A stretch of 64,000 nt of DNA from Candidatus Hydrogenedentota bacterium (GTDB taxonomy: Bacteria > Hydrogenedentota > Hydrogenedentia > Hydrogenedentales > JAEUWI01), in contig JAHBVV010000001.1 of NCBI GenBank assembly GCA_019637335.1, forward strand, positions 909,178-973,177, given 5' to 3'. The stretch's first letter is position 1. Every line of letters starts with the position of its first letter. Positions 8,339 through 17,135 of this stretch are shown piece after piece. Made by a program: the position numbers and the translations under genes. The notes beneath the pieces are model-generated. The model was not told the DNA's origin. It did not search any database and worked only from the letters and a program-made list of their open reading frames with translations.

Positions 8339-8367
8339 TTGTCTCGCGCGGAACAATTGCCTATACT
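8339..8367 (+). promoter_or_regulatory. Sigma-70 type promoter, transcript start at or next to the ATG
   Basis: TTGTCT (8339-8344), a 17-nt spacer and TATACT (8362-8367). The expected start of transcription, 6-8 nt after the -10, coincides with the ATG at 8375. No Shine-Dalgarno sequence precedes that ATG, so the message may be leaderless. Confidence 0.6.
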
Positions 8368-8374
8368 CTAGCGC

Positions 8375-8941
8375 ATGAACAACTTGATGATCGTATTATG
8401 GCTGGTTTCGCTCGGCCAGATCACGCCCGCCATTCCCGACGGGGCCACCATATTCACTATCACCTACAAGGATGGCGGCCAGGACGTCACGGTGGCCGCC
8501 GCCATCCGGGCGCGCGGCGAATTTGCCGACGCCTTCGATCGCCTTGCGCTTCCCGCCCAGCTCGAACTGGTGCGCGACGAGCCGTGGTTCAATTATCCGA
8601 GCGCCACCGTGCTCAAGCAGAATGTGCGCGAGGCCGAGCCCGAATCGTCCGCCAAGCGCCGCCTCCGCTATGAGAACTCCGGATTCGAGCGGATCGAAAC
8701 GGATCAAGGCGTAACCTGGCTTTCCGCGGAGACGGTGGCGCGGGCAACCCGGATGAGGGAACTGGAGGAGGCCCGTGACGCGGAGCGCGCGCGGATCCAT
8801 TCGACGGCGTCGCTCGCGGCGCTGAGTTCGGGCGGCGGCGGCGATTCGGGGCCGGGGGTCTTTGCGCTGTGGGGCCGGCATGTCGCCGTGCTCGTGTTCG
8901 CGGCCATCGGCATCGTCATCACGGTCAAAATCGGCTTCTGA
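8375..8941 (+). CDS. Hypothetical protein with C-terminal membrane segment
   Basis: The protein has 188 residues. The N-terminus (MNNLMIVLWLVSLGQITPAI) could be a signal or a short membrane segment. The middle is charged and probably helical (ATRMRELEEARDAERARI, about 120-140). A Gly/Ser linker (SSGGGGDSGPG) leads to a C-terminal membrane helix, about 168-186 (VAVLVFAAIGIVITVKI). I do not recognise a family. Its start has no ribosome site and is set by the promoter at 8339-8367. It ends 7 nt before the stop of the convergent cyclase gene. Confidence 0.6.
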   Translation: MNNLMIVLWLVSLGQITPAIPDGATIFTITYKDGGQDVTVAAAIRARGEFADAFDRLALPAQLELVRDEPWFNYPSATVLKQNVREAEPESSAKRRLRYENSGFERIETDQGVTWLSAETVARATRMRELEEARDAERARIHSTASLAALSSGGGGDSGPGVFALWGRHVAVLVFAAIGIVITVKIGF

Positions 8942-8948
8942 GCGCCGC

Positions 8949-10592
8949 CTAATCGCGGACCGATGTCACCTCATACGCGCGCACTTCGAGCGCTTTCCCC
9001 TTCAGCAACACCTCGCCGATCGGCTTGCCCTCCACCTTATCGGAAATCCGCGACCACGTTTCCTCGCCAACAATGACCTGGCCCGGGCCGGCCAGGCTGC
9101 AAAAGCGGCTCGCCGTGTTTACCCGGTCTCCCACGACCGTATACTCCATCCGCATGGGCGACCCGAAATAACCTGCCGTCACTTCGCCGGTGTCGATTCC
9201 GATACCAAGCTGGATGACGTGGCGGCCCTCTTTCTTCCGGACCTCGTTCAATTCGGCGTTGAGCTGCTGGATCGCCACCGCCGCCGAAACCGCCGCCAGC
9301 GCGTCGTTTTCGAGCGGCACCGGCGCGCCGAACACGGCCATAATCTCGTCGCCCACGTACTTGTCAAGCGTACCCTGGTACTGGAAGATGATTTCCGTCA
9401 TCGCGGTGAAGTATTCGTTCAGCAGTTGCACCAGGTCCGCCGGCGCGATCCGCTCGGCAGTGTTGGTGAAGCCGCGGATATCGCAGAAGAGCGTACTGAC
9501 CCGCGCGCGCTGCCCCCCCAGCTCCACCGCTTTTTCCTCGGACATGATCTTATCGACGATCGCCGGGCTCAGGAAGCGCCCGAACTCGATGCGCTTCATC
9601 TCCGCCTGCACCACCTTGTCGTGCAGGCGCACGTGGTCAATCGCCATCGCCGACTGCGACGCCAGCGACGCGAACAGCTCGAGATCCTCCTCGTTGAAGG
9701 TGACCTGGGGCTTGCGCGTGTCCAGGTAGATCGATCCGAGGATGCGGTCGTCGATTTTCAGCGGCACGCACATCGCGCTCATAATTTCGGACCGGATAAT
9801 GCTCTCGCGCATGCCGAACTCGCTGTCGTTCTGGCTGTCCAGCATCAACACCGCCTCTCCGTCGATCGCCGCGCGCCCCGCGATGCCCATGCTGGGGGAA
9901 CTCGCCTCCAGCTCCCGGCCCATCTCCCGCGCCACCTTGACGTTCAGGTTGTTCGTGTCCCCCTCCCGCAGCATGACAAAGCCGCGGTCCGCATTCATGA
10001 CCTCCATGACCATGTCCAGCACCTGGGCCAGGCGCTCCCGCAGGTCGAAGCCGGACGCCATGATCTGGCTGGCCTTGTGCAGCGCCGCCAGCCGCCGGTA
10101 GGCCCGGCTCATCTTGACAATTTCTTCGGGGGTCGCGGACACCTGCTCGCGCGGCTCGCCCATAAACCGGGGCGTGGGCTGCCCGATCAGGGTCATGCTG
10201 TTGCCGATTTCGTCCATTTCCTCGCGGATTTTGTCCAGGTTCTTCACGAGGTCGGGATTGATCGTATAGGGGGTCTCGTCCGGATTATCCTTGCCGTACT
10301 GGGTGTCGTCCCGGAAGACGAGGTGGCAGCGGCTGCCAAACCAGATCTCGTCCATGTGCGAGAGCACCCGCTCGACGATCCGCTGGCGGTTCACATAGGT
10401 CCCGTTGAGGCTCTTGAGGTCGAACAGCACCGACTTGTTGCCGACGCGGCATATTTTTGCGTGGTTCCGGGACACCTCGTCCGCCACCAGGACCACGTCG
10501 CTGTCCTCGGAGCGCCCGAAACGGGTTTCGTTGCCCGACAGCGGCACCGTCATCGGCGGCACCCCCGGCTGTTCGATTATCACCTGTGGCAT
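8949..10592 (-). CDS. FHA-GAF-adenylate/guanylate cyclase
   Basis: The protein has about 547 residues from the ATG at 10592, which has GAGGGA just upstream; a start at 10634 would add 14 residues. Domains in order: an FHA domain (about 1-95; GRSEDSDVVL, SRNHAKI, SLNGTYVN), which binds phosphothreonine peptides; a helical linker; a GAF domain (about 165-320); and a class III nucleotide cyclase domain (about 345-545). In the cyclase both metal-binding aspartates are seen (FCDIRGFT and KYVGDEIMAVFGAP), as is the NTASR transition-state motif (DRVNTASRF). It should make cAMP or cGMP under control of a phosphorylated partner and a GAF ligand. The substrate-selecting residues do not let me choose between ATP and GTP. 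Confidence 0.9.
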   Translation of the reverse strand: MPQVIIEQPGVPPMTVPLSGNETRFGRSEDSDVVLVADEVSRNHAKICRVGNKSVLFDLKSLNGTYVNRQRIVERVLSHMDEIWFGSRCHLVFRDDTQYGKDNPDETPYTINPDLVKNLDKIREEMDEIGNSMTLIGQPTPRFMGEPREQVSATPEEIVKMSRAYRRLAALHKASQIMASGFDLRERLAQVLDMVMEVMNADRGFVMLREGDTNNLNVKVAREMGRELEASSPSMGIAGRAAIDGEAVLMLDSQNDSEFGMRESIIRSEIMSAMCVPLKIDDRILGSIYLDTRKPQVTFNEEDLELFASLASQSAMAIDHVRLHDKVVQAEMKRIEFGRFLSPAIVDKIMSEEKAVELGGQRARVSTLFCDIRGFTNTAERIAPADLVQLLNEYFTAMTEIIFQYQGTLDKYVGDEIMAVFGAPVPLENDALAAVSAAVAIQQLNAELNEVRKKEGRHVIQLGIGIDTGEVTAGYFGSPMRMEYTVVGDRVNTASRFCSLAGPGQVIVGEETWSRISDKVEGKPIGEVLLKGKALEVRAYEVTSVRD

Positions 10593-10615
10593 CGACAATC
10601 CCTCGTTCCGTGCGA

Positions 10616-10644
10616 ATGATAGCAGGGTCCGCAAATCGGGTCAA
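10616..10644 (-). promoter_or_regulatory. Sigma-70 type promoter of the cyclase gene
   Basis: On the minus strand: TTGACC (10639-10644), a 17-nt spacer and TATCAT (10616-10621). The predicted leader before the ATG at 10592 is about 17 nt and contains the GAGGGA ribosome site. Confidence 0.65.
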
Positions 10645-10856
10645 TGGCTGTTGGACTTGGAAAAGCCTTTGCCGGTACCATAGAGGCGTTTAGTCGCGGG
10701 TGGCGGCCCTTCGCAAGACACCAGCAAACCGCACCCATCGCCCCGTTCCCCGCAAGCGCCAAGGTTCCGACCCATTGCCCCCTTCTTATCAGAATCCGCC
10801 CTGCGCCCGGCCATTCGGCCCGGCTACTTCCCGCCTGGACGCCCCCGGAGCCGCCC

Positions 10857-11732
10857 ATGAGGCCCGCTGATCCCCCCGCCGATATGAACCTGCGGGAGAT
10901 GTGCCAGCGCTACGGCATCACGTTCAAGAAGGCGCTCGGCCAGAACCTCCTGCTGGACGACAACATCAACCGGATCCTGATCGACGCGGCGGCCCTGACG
11001 AAGGACGACTATGTCGTCGAAGTGGGCGCGGGCCTGGGCGCGCTAACGCGCCGGATACACCCCGCCGCGGGGCAGGTGCTCTCCGTCGAAATCGACAACT
11101 CGTTTATGCCGTGCCTTCAGGACCAGTTCGGGCAAATCGGGCACGTGCACCTGTTCCGGGGCGACTTCCTGAACCACCCGGTCGAGAAGCTTGTGGATGA
11201 GTTCATACCGGGGGGGACCAGCTACAAGTTCCTCTCGAACCTCCCCTATTACATCACCACCCCGATCCTCTTTCATGTGCTTGAATCGCCGCTGTTTTTC
11301 TCGCGCCTCGTCGTGATGATGCAGGAGGAGGTCGGCCAGCGCCTGGTGGCGCCCGTCGGGGCCGAAAACTACGGCGTGCTTTCCGTCGCCGCCCGCTGTT
11401 ACGCCAGCGTCGATATTGTCCACCGCGTGCCCGCCTCCTGCTTTGTGCCGAAGCCCAAGGTGGATAGTTGCATCGTGCGCTTCCGGTGTGACAAGAAAGA
11501 GGCGATGCCCCGGGACGAAAAACTGTTCCTGATGAAGGTCGTTCGGGCGGCCTTCGCGCAGCGGCGCAAGACGTTGCGCAATTCGCTGACGAAATCCGGC
11601 GCCTTCGGCGCGCCGCGCGAAGCCGTGCTGGACGCGATGGACGCCGCCGGCATCGACCCGGGCCGCCGCCCGCAGACGCTGGGCCTTGAGGAATTTGGAC
11701 TGCTGGCGCGCGAGATCCGGCAGCGCCTCTAA
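10857..11732 (+). CDS. rsmA: 16S rRNA (adenine1518-N6/adenine1519-N6) dimethyltransferase
   Basis: The protein has 291 residues. The ATG at 10857 is chosen because GGAG precedes it by about 8 nt and longer forms add only low-complexity residues. The KsgA/RsmA signature is clear: 'YGITFKKALGQNLLLDDN' at the N-terminus, SAM motif I 'VVEVGAGLGALT', motif IV 'FLSNLPYYITTPI', and the C-terminal 'RAAFAQRRKTLRNSL' used for rRNA recognition. It dimethylates two adenines in helix 45 of 16S rRNA during late 30S assembly. It is followed 21 nt later by a histidine kinase gene on the same strand. Confidence 0.95.
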   Translation: MRPADPPADMNLREMCQRYGITFKKALGQNLLLDDNINRILIDAAALTKDDYVVEVGAGLGALTRRIHPAAGQVLSVEIDNSFMPCLQDQFGQIGHVHLFRGDFLNHPVEKLVDEFIPGGTSYKFLSNLPYYITTPILFHVLESPLFFSRLVVMMQEEVGQRLVAPVGAENYGVLSVAARCYASVDIVHRVPASCFVPKPKVDSCIVRFRCDKKEAMPRDEKLFLMKVVRAAFAQRRKTLRNSLTKSGAFGAPREAVLDAMDAAGIDPGRRPQTLGLEEFGLLAREIRQRL

Positions 11733-11753
11733 TACGCGATGGAGATCGGATGA

Positions 11754-12815
11754 ATGGACGGACAGACGGGACACCCCGAAATCCACGAACAGATCCTCTC
11801 CAGCCTCGCCAGCGGTGTGCTGGCGGTGGACGCGCACGGCGTCATCCTGACCGCTAACGCGGCCGCCGCGCGCCACCTGGACGTGGATCCGCCCCTCCTG
11901 GCCCCGGGAAAGCGCCTCAACGCGCTGGCGGAGCTGTCGCCCCCCATTCTCCGGATTATGGATGAACTGCGATCCGGGCAGCACGTGATTTCGCGCCGGG
12001 AAGTGACCGTTCCGGGCGCCGGGGAGCACCGGGTGCTCGGTATTACCGCCTCCCCGCTCCAGGGGCCGGAAGCCTTCAACGGCGCCATCTTCCTCTTCAT
12101 CGACCTGACCGAACTGCGCCGGTTCCAGCGCACGGCGGACCTCAACAAGCAGCTTGCCCAGATCGGCGAGTTGACCGCCGGCGTGGTTCACGAACTGCGC
12201 AACCCGCTCAGCGTCATCGCGGGCATGGCGGAGCTGCTCCTGCGCAAAAGCGAGGAGGGCGACCCGGTCCACACCAAGGCGACGACCATCTATTCGGAAA
12301 CGCGGCAGATGGAACGGCTCGTGAGCCAGTTCCTGAGCTTCGCACGGCCTTTCGCCCTGGAGCAGTCGGTCTGCGCGCCCGCCGCCGTGCTGGAGCGATC
12401 CATCGCGCTCGTCCGCCCCCTGGCGGCCGAACGCGAGGTCACCGTGGATACGGAACACGAGGACGGCCTCCCCGAGATCCACGTGGACGCCGAAAAGATG
12501 GCCCAGGCCCTGAGCAATATCCTGCGGAACGCGATCGAAGCCTGCGATTCGGGGTCCCGCGTTCTGGCGCGGATTCACACCCGCGGCGGGCGCGTGTGCT
12601 TTCGCGTGGAGGATGAAGGCCCCGGTATTTTTATCGCCGAGGGCGAGGATCTTTTCAGCGCCTTCTTCACCAAGAAGGAGGGCGGCACGGGCCTCGGCCT
12701 TTCCATTGTCCACCGCATCGTAACCGCCCACGAGGGCCAGGTGACCTACGGAAACAATACCGGCGCGGGCGCGTGGTTCGAAATCAGCCTTCCCGCCGAT
12801 TTGCCGGGCGCCTGA
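11754..12815 (+). CDS. PAS-domain sensor histidine kinase
   Basis: The protein has 353 residues, with no membrane segment, so it is cytoplasmic. A PAS domain covers about residues 8-120 (ILSSLASGVLAVDAHGVILTANAAA is the typical PAS opening). The HisKA dimerisation domain has the phospho-acceptor His in 'GVVHELRNPLSVIAG' (about 143-157). The ATPase domain shows N box 'NILRNAIEA', G1 'DEGPGI', F box 'FFTKKEGGTGLGL' and the closing 'AWFEISLP'. It resembles NtrB-type kinases. No response regulator gene is adjacent, so its partner must be encoded elsewhere. It is 21 nt downstream of rsmA and probably cotranscribed with it. Confidence 0.9.
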   Translation: MDGQTGHPEIHEQILSSLASGVLAVDAHGVILTANAAAARHLDVDPPLLAPGKRLNALAELSPPILRIMDELRSGQHVISRREVTVPGAGEHRVLGITASPLQGPEAFNGAIFLFIDLTELRRFQRTADLNKQLAQIGELTAGVVHELRNPLSVIAGMAELLLRKSEEGDPVHTKATTIYSETRQMERLVSQFLSFARPFALEQSVCAPAAVLERSIALVRPLAAEREVTVDTEHEDGLPEIHVDAEKMAQALSNILRNAIEACDSGSRVLARIHTRGGRVCFRVEDEGPGIFIAEGEDLFSAFFTKKEGGTGLGLSIVHRIVTAHEGQVTYGNNTGAGAWFEISLPADLPGA

Positions 12816-12838
12816 CCCGCCTCCCCGCGCCTGCCCCG

Positions 12839-13336
12839 CTATTCTTCCGGCTTTCCGCGCCCCAGCGCCGCCAGGACAAACGCGCCCGCCGCCCGCAGGG
12901 TTACGCCGAGGTAGAGGATTTGCCCCACCAGCGGCACGAGAAAGGCCAGCTCGGTCACGGCCGCGGCGCGCACCCATGCGGAGTGGTCCAGGGGCGCGTC
13001 CGGCGCCCCCGCGAGGCGATCGGCGGTGAGCCGGTAGGCCCCGATGCGGCCCCAGAGGTGCACGGCGCAAATCCCGCCGAACAGGAGAATCGCGAGCAGC
13101 CCGAGGGGCTTGATTTGGAGCATCACCAGCACCGCGAACAGGCCGACCGCGGTGTTGATCGCGCCGATGATCCCGGCCCGAACCGGGTGGCCGGTGTAGA
13201 CGCGGTATATGCGCTCAGAGAATTCCGGGCGCGCGCAGGCGAACCAGAGATTCCAGGCTACTACGGCGGCCTTCAACACCAGGATCGCGCATGTCCCCGC
13301 GATTACCGCCAGCGCCGTTGCTACGAGCTTTTCCAT
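12839..13336 (-). CDS. Multi-pass membrane protein downstream of the ECF sigma/anti-sigma pair
   Basis: The protein has about 165 residues from the ATG at 13336, with AGGA directly upstream; the frame is open to 13402, but that start would overlap the gene before it. Four membrane segments are likely (about 4-27, 55-75, 80-100 and 125-150). There is no catalytic motif. It starts 20 nt after the stop of the zinc-finger anti-sigma gene and is the third gene of the sigma operon. It could be an effector or an accessory of the anti-sigma sensor; this is inference from position. Confidence 0.6.
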   Translation of the reverse strand: MEKLVATALAVIAGTCAILVLKAAVVAWNLWFACARPEFSERIYRVYTGHPVRAGIIGAINTAVGLFAVLVMLQIKPLGLLAILLFGGICAVHLWGRIGAYRLTADRLAGAPDAPLDHSAWVRAAAVTELAFLVPLVGQILYLGVTLRAAGAFVLAALGRGKPEE

Positions 13337-13356
13337 TCCTATGCGTTCCCTTCTGG

Positions 13357-13920
13357 CTAGTGTCTCGGCCTGCCCAGGTATTCCCGGGCATTTACAATGC
13401 ACGCGGCGGCCAGGCCCAGGGCGAGCAGGGGGCCCGCCCAGGAGAGTGGACCTACCGGAATCCGCTCGATCAGAGCGAGGCCTGAAGTCCCGACGGCGCC
13501 CAGGCCGTTCAGGAGTGCTTCCGCGTCAAATCCCATGGGCGGCAACCGCCACGCCAGCGCGTCCCACGCGGGCGCCGTCAGTTGGAGCTCACGGACGCGA
13601 CCGATCCAGTCCGGCAGGTCCACATACTGGCCGCCCGCGACTGCCACCGCGATAAGCGCGGCCAGACCAGCCGCCCAGGCCGGAGACAGGCGCCCGTGTG
13701 GCGGCTGCGCGGCGATAGAGGCCTGAATTCGGGCGACCAGCGCGGGATCGGGCGCAATGGCTTCGGGCGTGACGCGCAATGCGCGTTCGAGGGCTTCGAG
13801 CGAACGCGCATGGGCCGCACAGGCGCGGCACGACAAAAGGTGCTGGCGCACGGAGACCGGCGGGGGCACGCCGCCGTCAAAGGCCGCGTCCAGCGCGTCT
13901 CGCGCCGTCTTACAATCCAT
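13357..13920 (-). CDS. Anti-sigma factor with zinc-binding zf-HC2 domain
   Basis: The protein has 187 residues. The N-terminus carries the zinc-binding anti-sigma motif HxxxCxxC ('RQHLLSCRACAAH', about 25-37) after the usual 'CKTARDALDA' opening. One membrane helix (about 82-100) and a second near the C-terminus (about 163-180) anchor it. It is expected to hold the ECF sigma factor encoded just upstream until an envelope signal releases it. Its ATG lies 11 nt inside the sigma gene, so the two are translationally coupled. Confidence 0.8.
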   Translation of the reverse strand: MDCKTARDALDAAFDGGVPPPVSVRQHLLSCRACAAHARSLEALERALRVTPEAIAPDPALVARIQASIAAQPPHGRLSPAWAAGLAALIAVAVAGGQYVDLPDWIGRVRELQLTAPAWDALAWRLPPMGFDAEALLNGLGAVGTSGLALIERIPVGPLSWAGPLLALGLAAACIVNAREYLGRPRH

Positions 13921-14569
13921 CGTCCGCCTCCTGAAGCATCATTTCGCGCAACTGGCGCCGCGCCCGGCACAGCGCGACCTTGGCGGCGCCTTCGCCAATG
14001 CCCAGCACGGCGCCCGCCTCCGCCAGTGTGAAGCCTTCGTGGTAGTGGAGCGTCACAAGCTGCCGCGCGCGCGGCGCAAGCCCCGCCAGCGCCGCTTCCA
14101 GCCGTTCCTTCTCGGCGGACGGCGCCACCGGCCCGCGTTCCGGCAGCGCATCCAGCTCCAGATCGACCGCCACCCCCCGTCGCTGGCGGCTTCGCAGGGC
14201 GTTCAGCCCGGTGTTGGTGGCAATCGTGTAGAGCCAGCGGCGAAACGAACGGCCGGCGTCGAAGCGCCCCAGCGACCGGTAGGCCTTCAGGAACGTCTCC
14301 TGCGTCAGATCTTCCGCCTCCTGCCGGTGGCGCACCATGCGGTGAAGGTAGGCCCGGATCCGTGGCGCGTAATAGGCCACCAGGGGATTGAAGGCCTCGG
14401 GGCGACCGCGCCGCACTTCGCGCACGCAGGCGGTCTCCCACGCCGCGATCGCGGCCGGGTCATCATCGGGCGGGGGATCGAGGCGCACGGCCAGGACCGC
14501 CGGAAACCAGCAGCGCACCGCGAACCGCGAACGGCCTGGCCACCGCTGTTCAAGGACCCAGCTACTCAC
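13910..14569 (-). CDS. ECF RNA polymerase sigma factor
   Basis: The protein has 219 residues. Region 2 is 'FNPLVAYYAPRIRAYLHRMVRHRQEAEDLTQETFLKAYRSLGRFD' in outline (about 60-105), with 'RRWLYTIATNTGLNALR' completing it. Region 4 is near 155-210 (LPERG...LAPRARQLVTLHYHEGFTLAEAGAVL..G). It directs RNA polymerase to stress or envelope regulon promoters. The GTG at 14569 has GGGAG about 9 nt upstream, but the N-terminal 27 residues look unlike the family, and a GTG at 14488 is an alternative start. It overlaps the anti-sigma gene by 11 nt. Confidence 0.85.
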   Translation of the reverse strand: MSSWVLEQRWPGRSRFAVRCWFPAVLAVRLDPPPDDDPAAIAAWETACVREVRRGRPEAFNPLVAYYAPRIRAYLHRMVRHRQEAEDLTQETFLKAYRSLGRFDAGRSFRRWLYTIATNTGLNALRSRQRRGVAVDLELDALPERGPVAPSAEKERLEAALAGLAPRARQLVTLHYHEGFTLAEAGAVLGIGEGAAKVALCRARRQLREMMLQEADDGL

Positions 14570-14616
14570 GCATGCAAACTCCCGGATTCATTGGGGCGAT
14601 ATCCCGGACACCGCCA

Positions 14617-15735
14617 TCACATGATGTCCAGCGGGGCCAGTGTATACCCCGGAAAAACCCGGTTCAACGCGAGATCCGGCGCGTGCCGCTGGAAAATCGG
14701 CGCGATCACGTCCCGGAAATTGTAGGTTACGGGCAGGTCGCCCGGGCCTTCCAGGGCGTCGGCCTCCAGGCTGTTCCAGCCCTTCAGTACGCGTCCGCCC
14801 CGCACCCCGCCGCCCAGCACCATCATCAGGCCGCCGCGCCCGTGGTCGGTTCCCAGCGAGGCGTTTTCGCGCACGCGCCGCCCGAATTCGCTGATCACCA
14901 CCACGGTTGCGCGCTCCCGATCGGTTCCGAGGTCGTCATAGAAGGCGATTAATCCCGCCGCGAGCCGGGCCATCAGCGGCGTAATCAGGGGCGAAGACGC
15001 CACGTGGCTGTCCCACCCGTCGAGATCCAGCGTCACCGCTTCGACCCCGGCCCCGGCCTTGATGAGTTGGGCGGCCTGACGCAGTTGCTGCGCGAACGGA
15101 TCCTGGGGGTAGTCCGTGTCCGTGCCGCCCGCAAGCCGCGCCTGGATGGTTTCGATGCGGCGAATCGCGCGCACCACGGATTCGCCGGCACCGCCCCAGG
15201 GCAGGCGTGTTGCGGCGTAGGCCGCCCCCAGATCGTCTACAAACGTCCCGGCATCGGGCCCGAGCGCAATATCCGCGAGCGAACTGACGACAACCGCGGC
15301 GGGCGCGGCGCGCAACGATTCCGGATAGCGCGTGCCGAAGGCCACCGAGGCCAGTGGGTTTCCCGACGCGCGCGTGTTTTCGCGGAGATACCGTCCGATC
15401 CAGCCGCCCGCGCCGGTTCCGCCGTGTTCCAGGTAGTCCTGGGCGGCGAAATGGGAGCGGCTGTCCTCCTCCGAACCCGCGCCGTGCACGATTAGCAGGT
15501 CGCCGGCGTCGTAGGCGCGCCGGAGCGGGGCCAGCGCCGGATGCAGCCCGAAGTGGCCGTCCAGCGGCGCGGTGTCGCGCGCGGCAACCCCGATCAGGGG
15601 TCGCGCGCGGTAGTACGCATCGTCTTCCGCCGGGGGAACCATGCTCAGCCCGTCGGCCCCACCTCGGAGGAATACCACGACGAGGGTATGGGCGGACTCG
15701 GGCCGAATTTTCAACGCCATGTTCGATTGAGCCAT
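14617..15735 (-). CDS. DUF1501 family protein (sulfatase-fold, exported in partnership with DUF1800)
   Basis: The protein has 372 residues. The opening 'HTLVVVFLRGGADGLSMVPP' is the DUF1501 hallmark, followed by 'HFGLHPALAPL', 'IVHGAGSEEDSRSHFAAQDYLEHG', 'GWDSHV' and near the end 'TVVVISEFGRRVRENASLGTDHGRGG'. These proteins have an alkaline-phosphatase/sulfatase-like fold and are almost always next to DUF1800 genes in planctomycetes and their relatives. The biochemical role is unknown. No own signal peptide is seen, whereas many relatives have a Tat signal. It begins 2 nt after the DUF1800 stop codon. Confidence 0.85.
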   Translation of the reverse strand: MAQSNMALKIRPESAHTLVVVFLRGGADGLSMVPPAEDDAYYRARPLIGVAARDTAPLDGHFGLHPALAPLRRAYDAGDLLIVHGAGSEEDSRSHFAAQDYLEHGGTGAGGWIGRYLRENTRASGNPLASVAFGTRYPESLRAAPAAVVVSSLADIALGPDAGTFVDDLGAAYAATRLPWGGAGESVVRAIRRIETIQARLAGGTDTDYPQDPFAQQLRQAAQLIKAGAGVEAVTLDLDGWDSHVASSPLITPLMARLAAGLIAFYDDLGTDRERATVVVISEFGRRVRENASLGTDHGRGGLMMVLGGGVRGGRVLKGWNSLEADALEGPGDLPVTYNFRDVIAPIFQRHAPDLALNRVFPGYTLAPLDIM

Positions 15736-15737
15736 TG

Positions 15738-17135
15738 TTAATATCCTTGAAAATCGGGTCCGGCCAGCAGCAGCGCCAAGCGTCCCACCTCGCCCGCGTT
15801 TTCCGCCGCGATCCCGATCCAGTCCCGCGTGATCGCCGCGCGCCCGCCGGCGTTTCGCGCGATGCCGTCCCAGTCGACGGAAACCCCTTCCACGGCCCCG
15901 CGATCCAGCGATTCAAGAAGGCGCCAGCGCCAGAAAAGCGTGCCGTGCCACGCTTCGCCGCTCTCGGGGTACCCATCGGGCGTCGGGTATTGGAATGGCG
16001 CGTGGCCCATACGCCCGAGGTACTCCAGCAACGGCTCCGTGTGCTGGACGTCCGCCAAGGTCGCGCGCATGACCGAGGCCACGTAGTGGAAGGGGCGCTT
16101 GAACTGCGGGCTCCCGGGCTTGCGAAAGGCCGGTGTCGCGAATATCACGCGCAGCATCGCCTTTATGTCGCCGCCGGTGTCCGCGTAGCGCGCGGCCACG
16201 GCCGACACCGCCTCTTCGGGGGCCTCCGGACCGATAAAGCGCGCGCAGAGTTTCCGGGCCAGAAAACGCCCGGTCGAAGGGTGTGCGCACGCGATGGCCA
16301 GGAGGCGATCCACATCGCCCGCGTCCAGCCCGGCGGGTATGGATTCCCCGAGCACCGTTTTCGGGCCGCCGTCGTGGCGGGCCGGATCGAATTCCACCCG
16401 CCCCTTGCCAAACCATGTGTCGCTCCGAACGGTCCACCCCGTCAGGCACCGCGCCGCCTCCATCACATCCGCCTGGGTGTAGCCGCCGTCGATTCCGAGG
16501 GTGTGTAATTCGAGCAATTCCCGTGCGTAGTTCTCGTTCGGCTGCTCGTTTGGCGTGCGGCGGTGGTTCATGCGCCCGTCGAGATACCAGAGCATCGCCG
16601 GACCCAGCGCGGAAGCCCGCAGCAGATCGGGAAAATGGCCGAGCGCGTGCGCGCGGATAACTTCGCGGTCGTCCGCAGTCTTCAACCACGCGCAGTCCCC
16701 TTTGGAGTGGTCGATGTTGAAGTGGTCGCTCCAGAAATCGACCATCACCTCGAAGAGCTGCCGCTCGCTGTAGCACGCGCGGAGCAGTTTGCCCGACGCC
16801 AATTCGCTCCAGAGCACCTCCGGCTTGTATTCGAACAGCTCGCCGGTCGGACAGGATAGCGTCTCGAGCCGCCGCGTCCGCTTGTCGCACGCGCGATCGT
16901 CGATCCGGGCAGGGTTAAGCTGCGACCCCAGCCACGCGTCCACCCCCATCGCCGCCACCCGCGCCACGTCACCCGGGCGCGGTCCGAAGCTGCACCGGTT
17001 CAGGACGTGGCGCGCGAGCGCCGGAGCCAGGTCCGGCGCGAAGTGCGTGGGGCGGGACGCGGCGGGCAACCCCAGCCCCAGCGCGAGGCCGCAGCCGCCG
17101 GCCTTTCCCAGAAATCCGCGGCGGGACAGCATCAT
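15738..17135 (-). CDS. DUF1800 family protein with Tat-like signal
   Basis: The protein has about 465 residues. The start at 17135 is set by the overlap ATGA with the preceding gene and by the twin-arginine-like N-terminus 'MMLSRRGFLGKAGGCGLALGLG'. DUF1800 features: 'HVLNRCSFGPRPGDVARVAAMG', 'MVDFWSDHFNID', 'NEQPNENYARELLELHTLGIDGGYTQ', 'CLTGWTV' and 'RPFHYVASVMRAT'. DUF1800 proteins pair with DUF1501 proteins. Their role is not established; both are thought to act outside the cytoplasm. The open frame continues upstream to 17774, but that part is a high-GC read-through into the membrane-protein gene. Confidence 0.88.
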   Translation of the reverse strand: MMLSRRGFLGKAGGCGLALGLGLPAASRPTHFAPDLAPALARHVLNRCSFGPRPGDVARVAAMGVDAWLGSQLNPARIDDRACDKRTRRLETLSCPTGELFEYKPEVLWSELASGKLLRACYSERQLFEVMVDFWSDHFNIDHSKGDCAWLKTADDREVIRAHALGHFPDLLRASALGPAMLWYLDGRMNHRRTPNEQPNENYARELLELHTLGIDGGYTQADVMEAARCLTGWTVRSDTWFGKGRVEFDPARHDGGPKTVLGESIPAGLDAGDVDRLLAIACAHPSTGRFLARKLCARFIGPEAPEEAVSAVAARYADTGGDIKAMLRVIFATPAFRKPGSPQFKRPFHYVASVMRATLADVQHTEPLLEYLGRMGHAPFQYPTPDGYPESGEAWHGTLFWRWRLLESLDRGAVEGVSVDWDGIARNAGGRAAITRDWIGIAAENAGEVGRLALLLAGPDFQGY

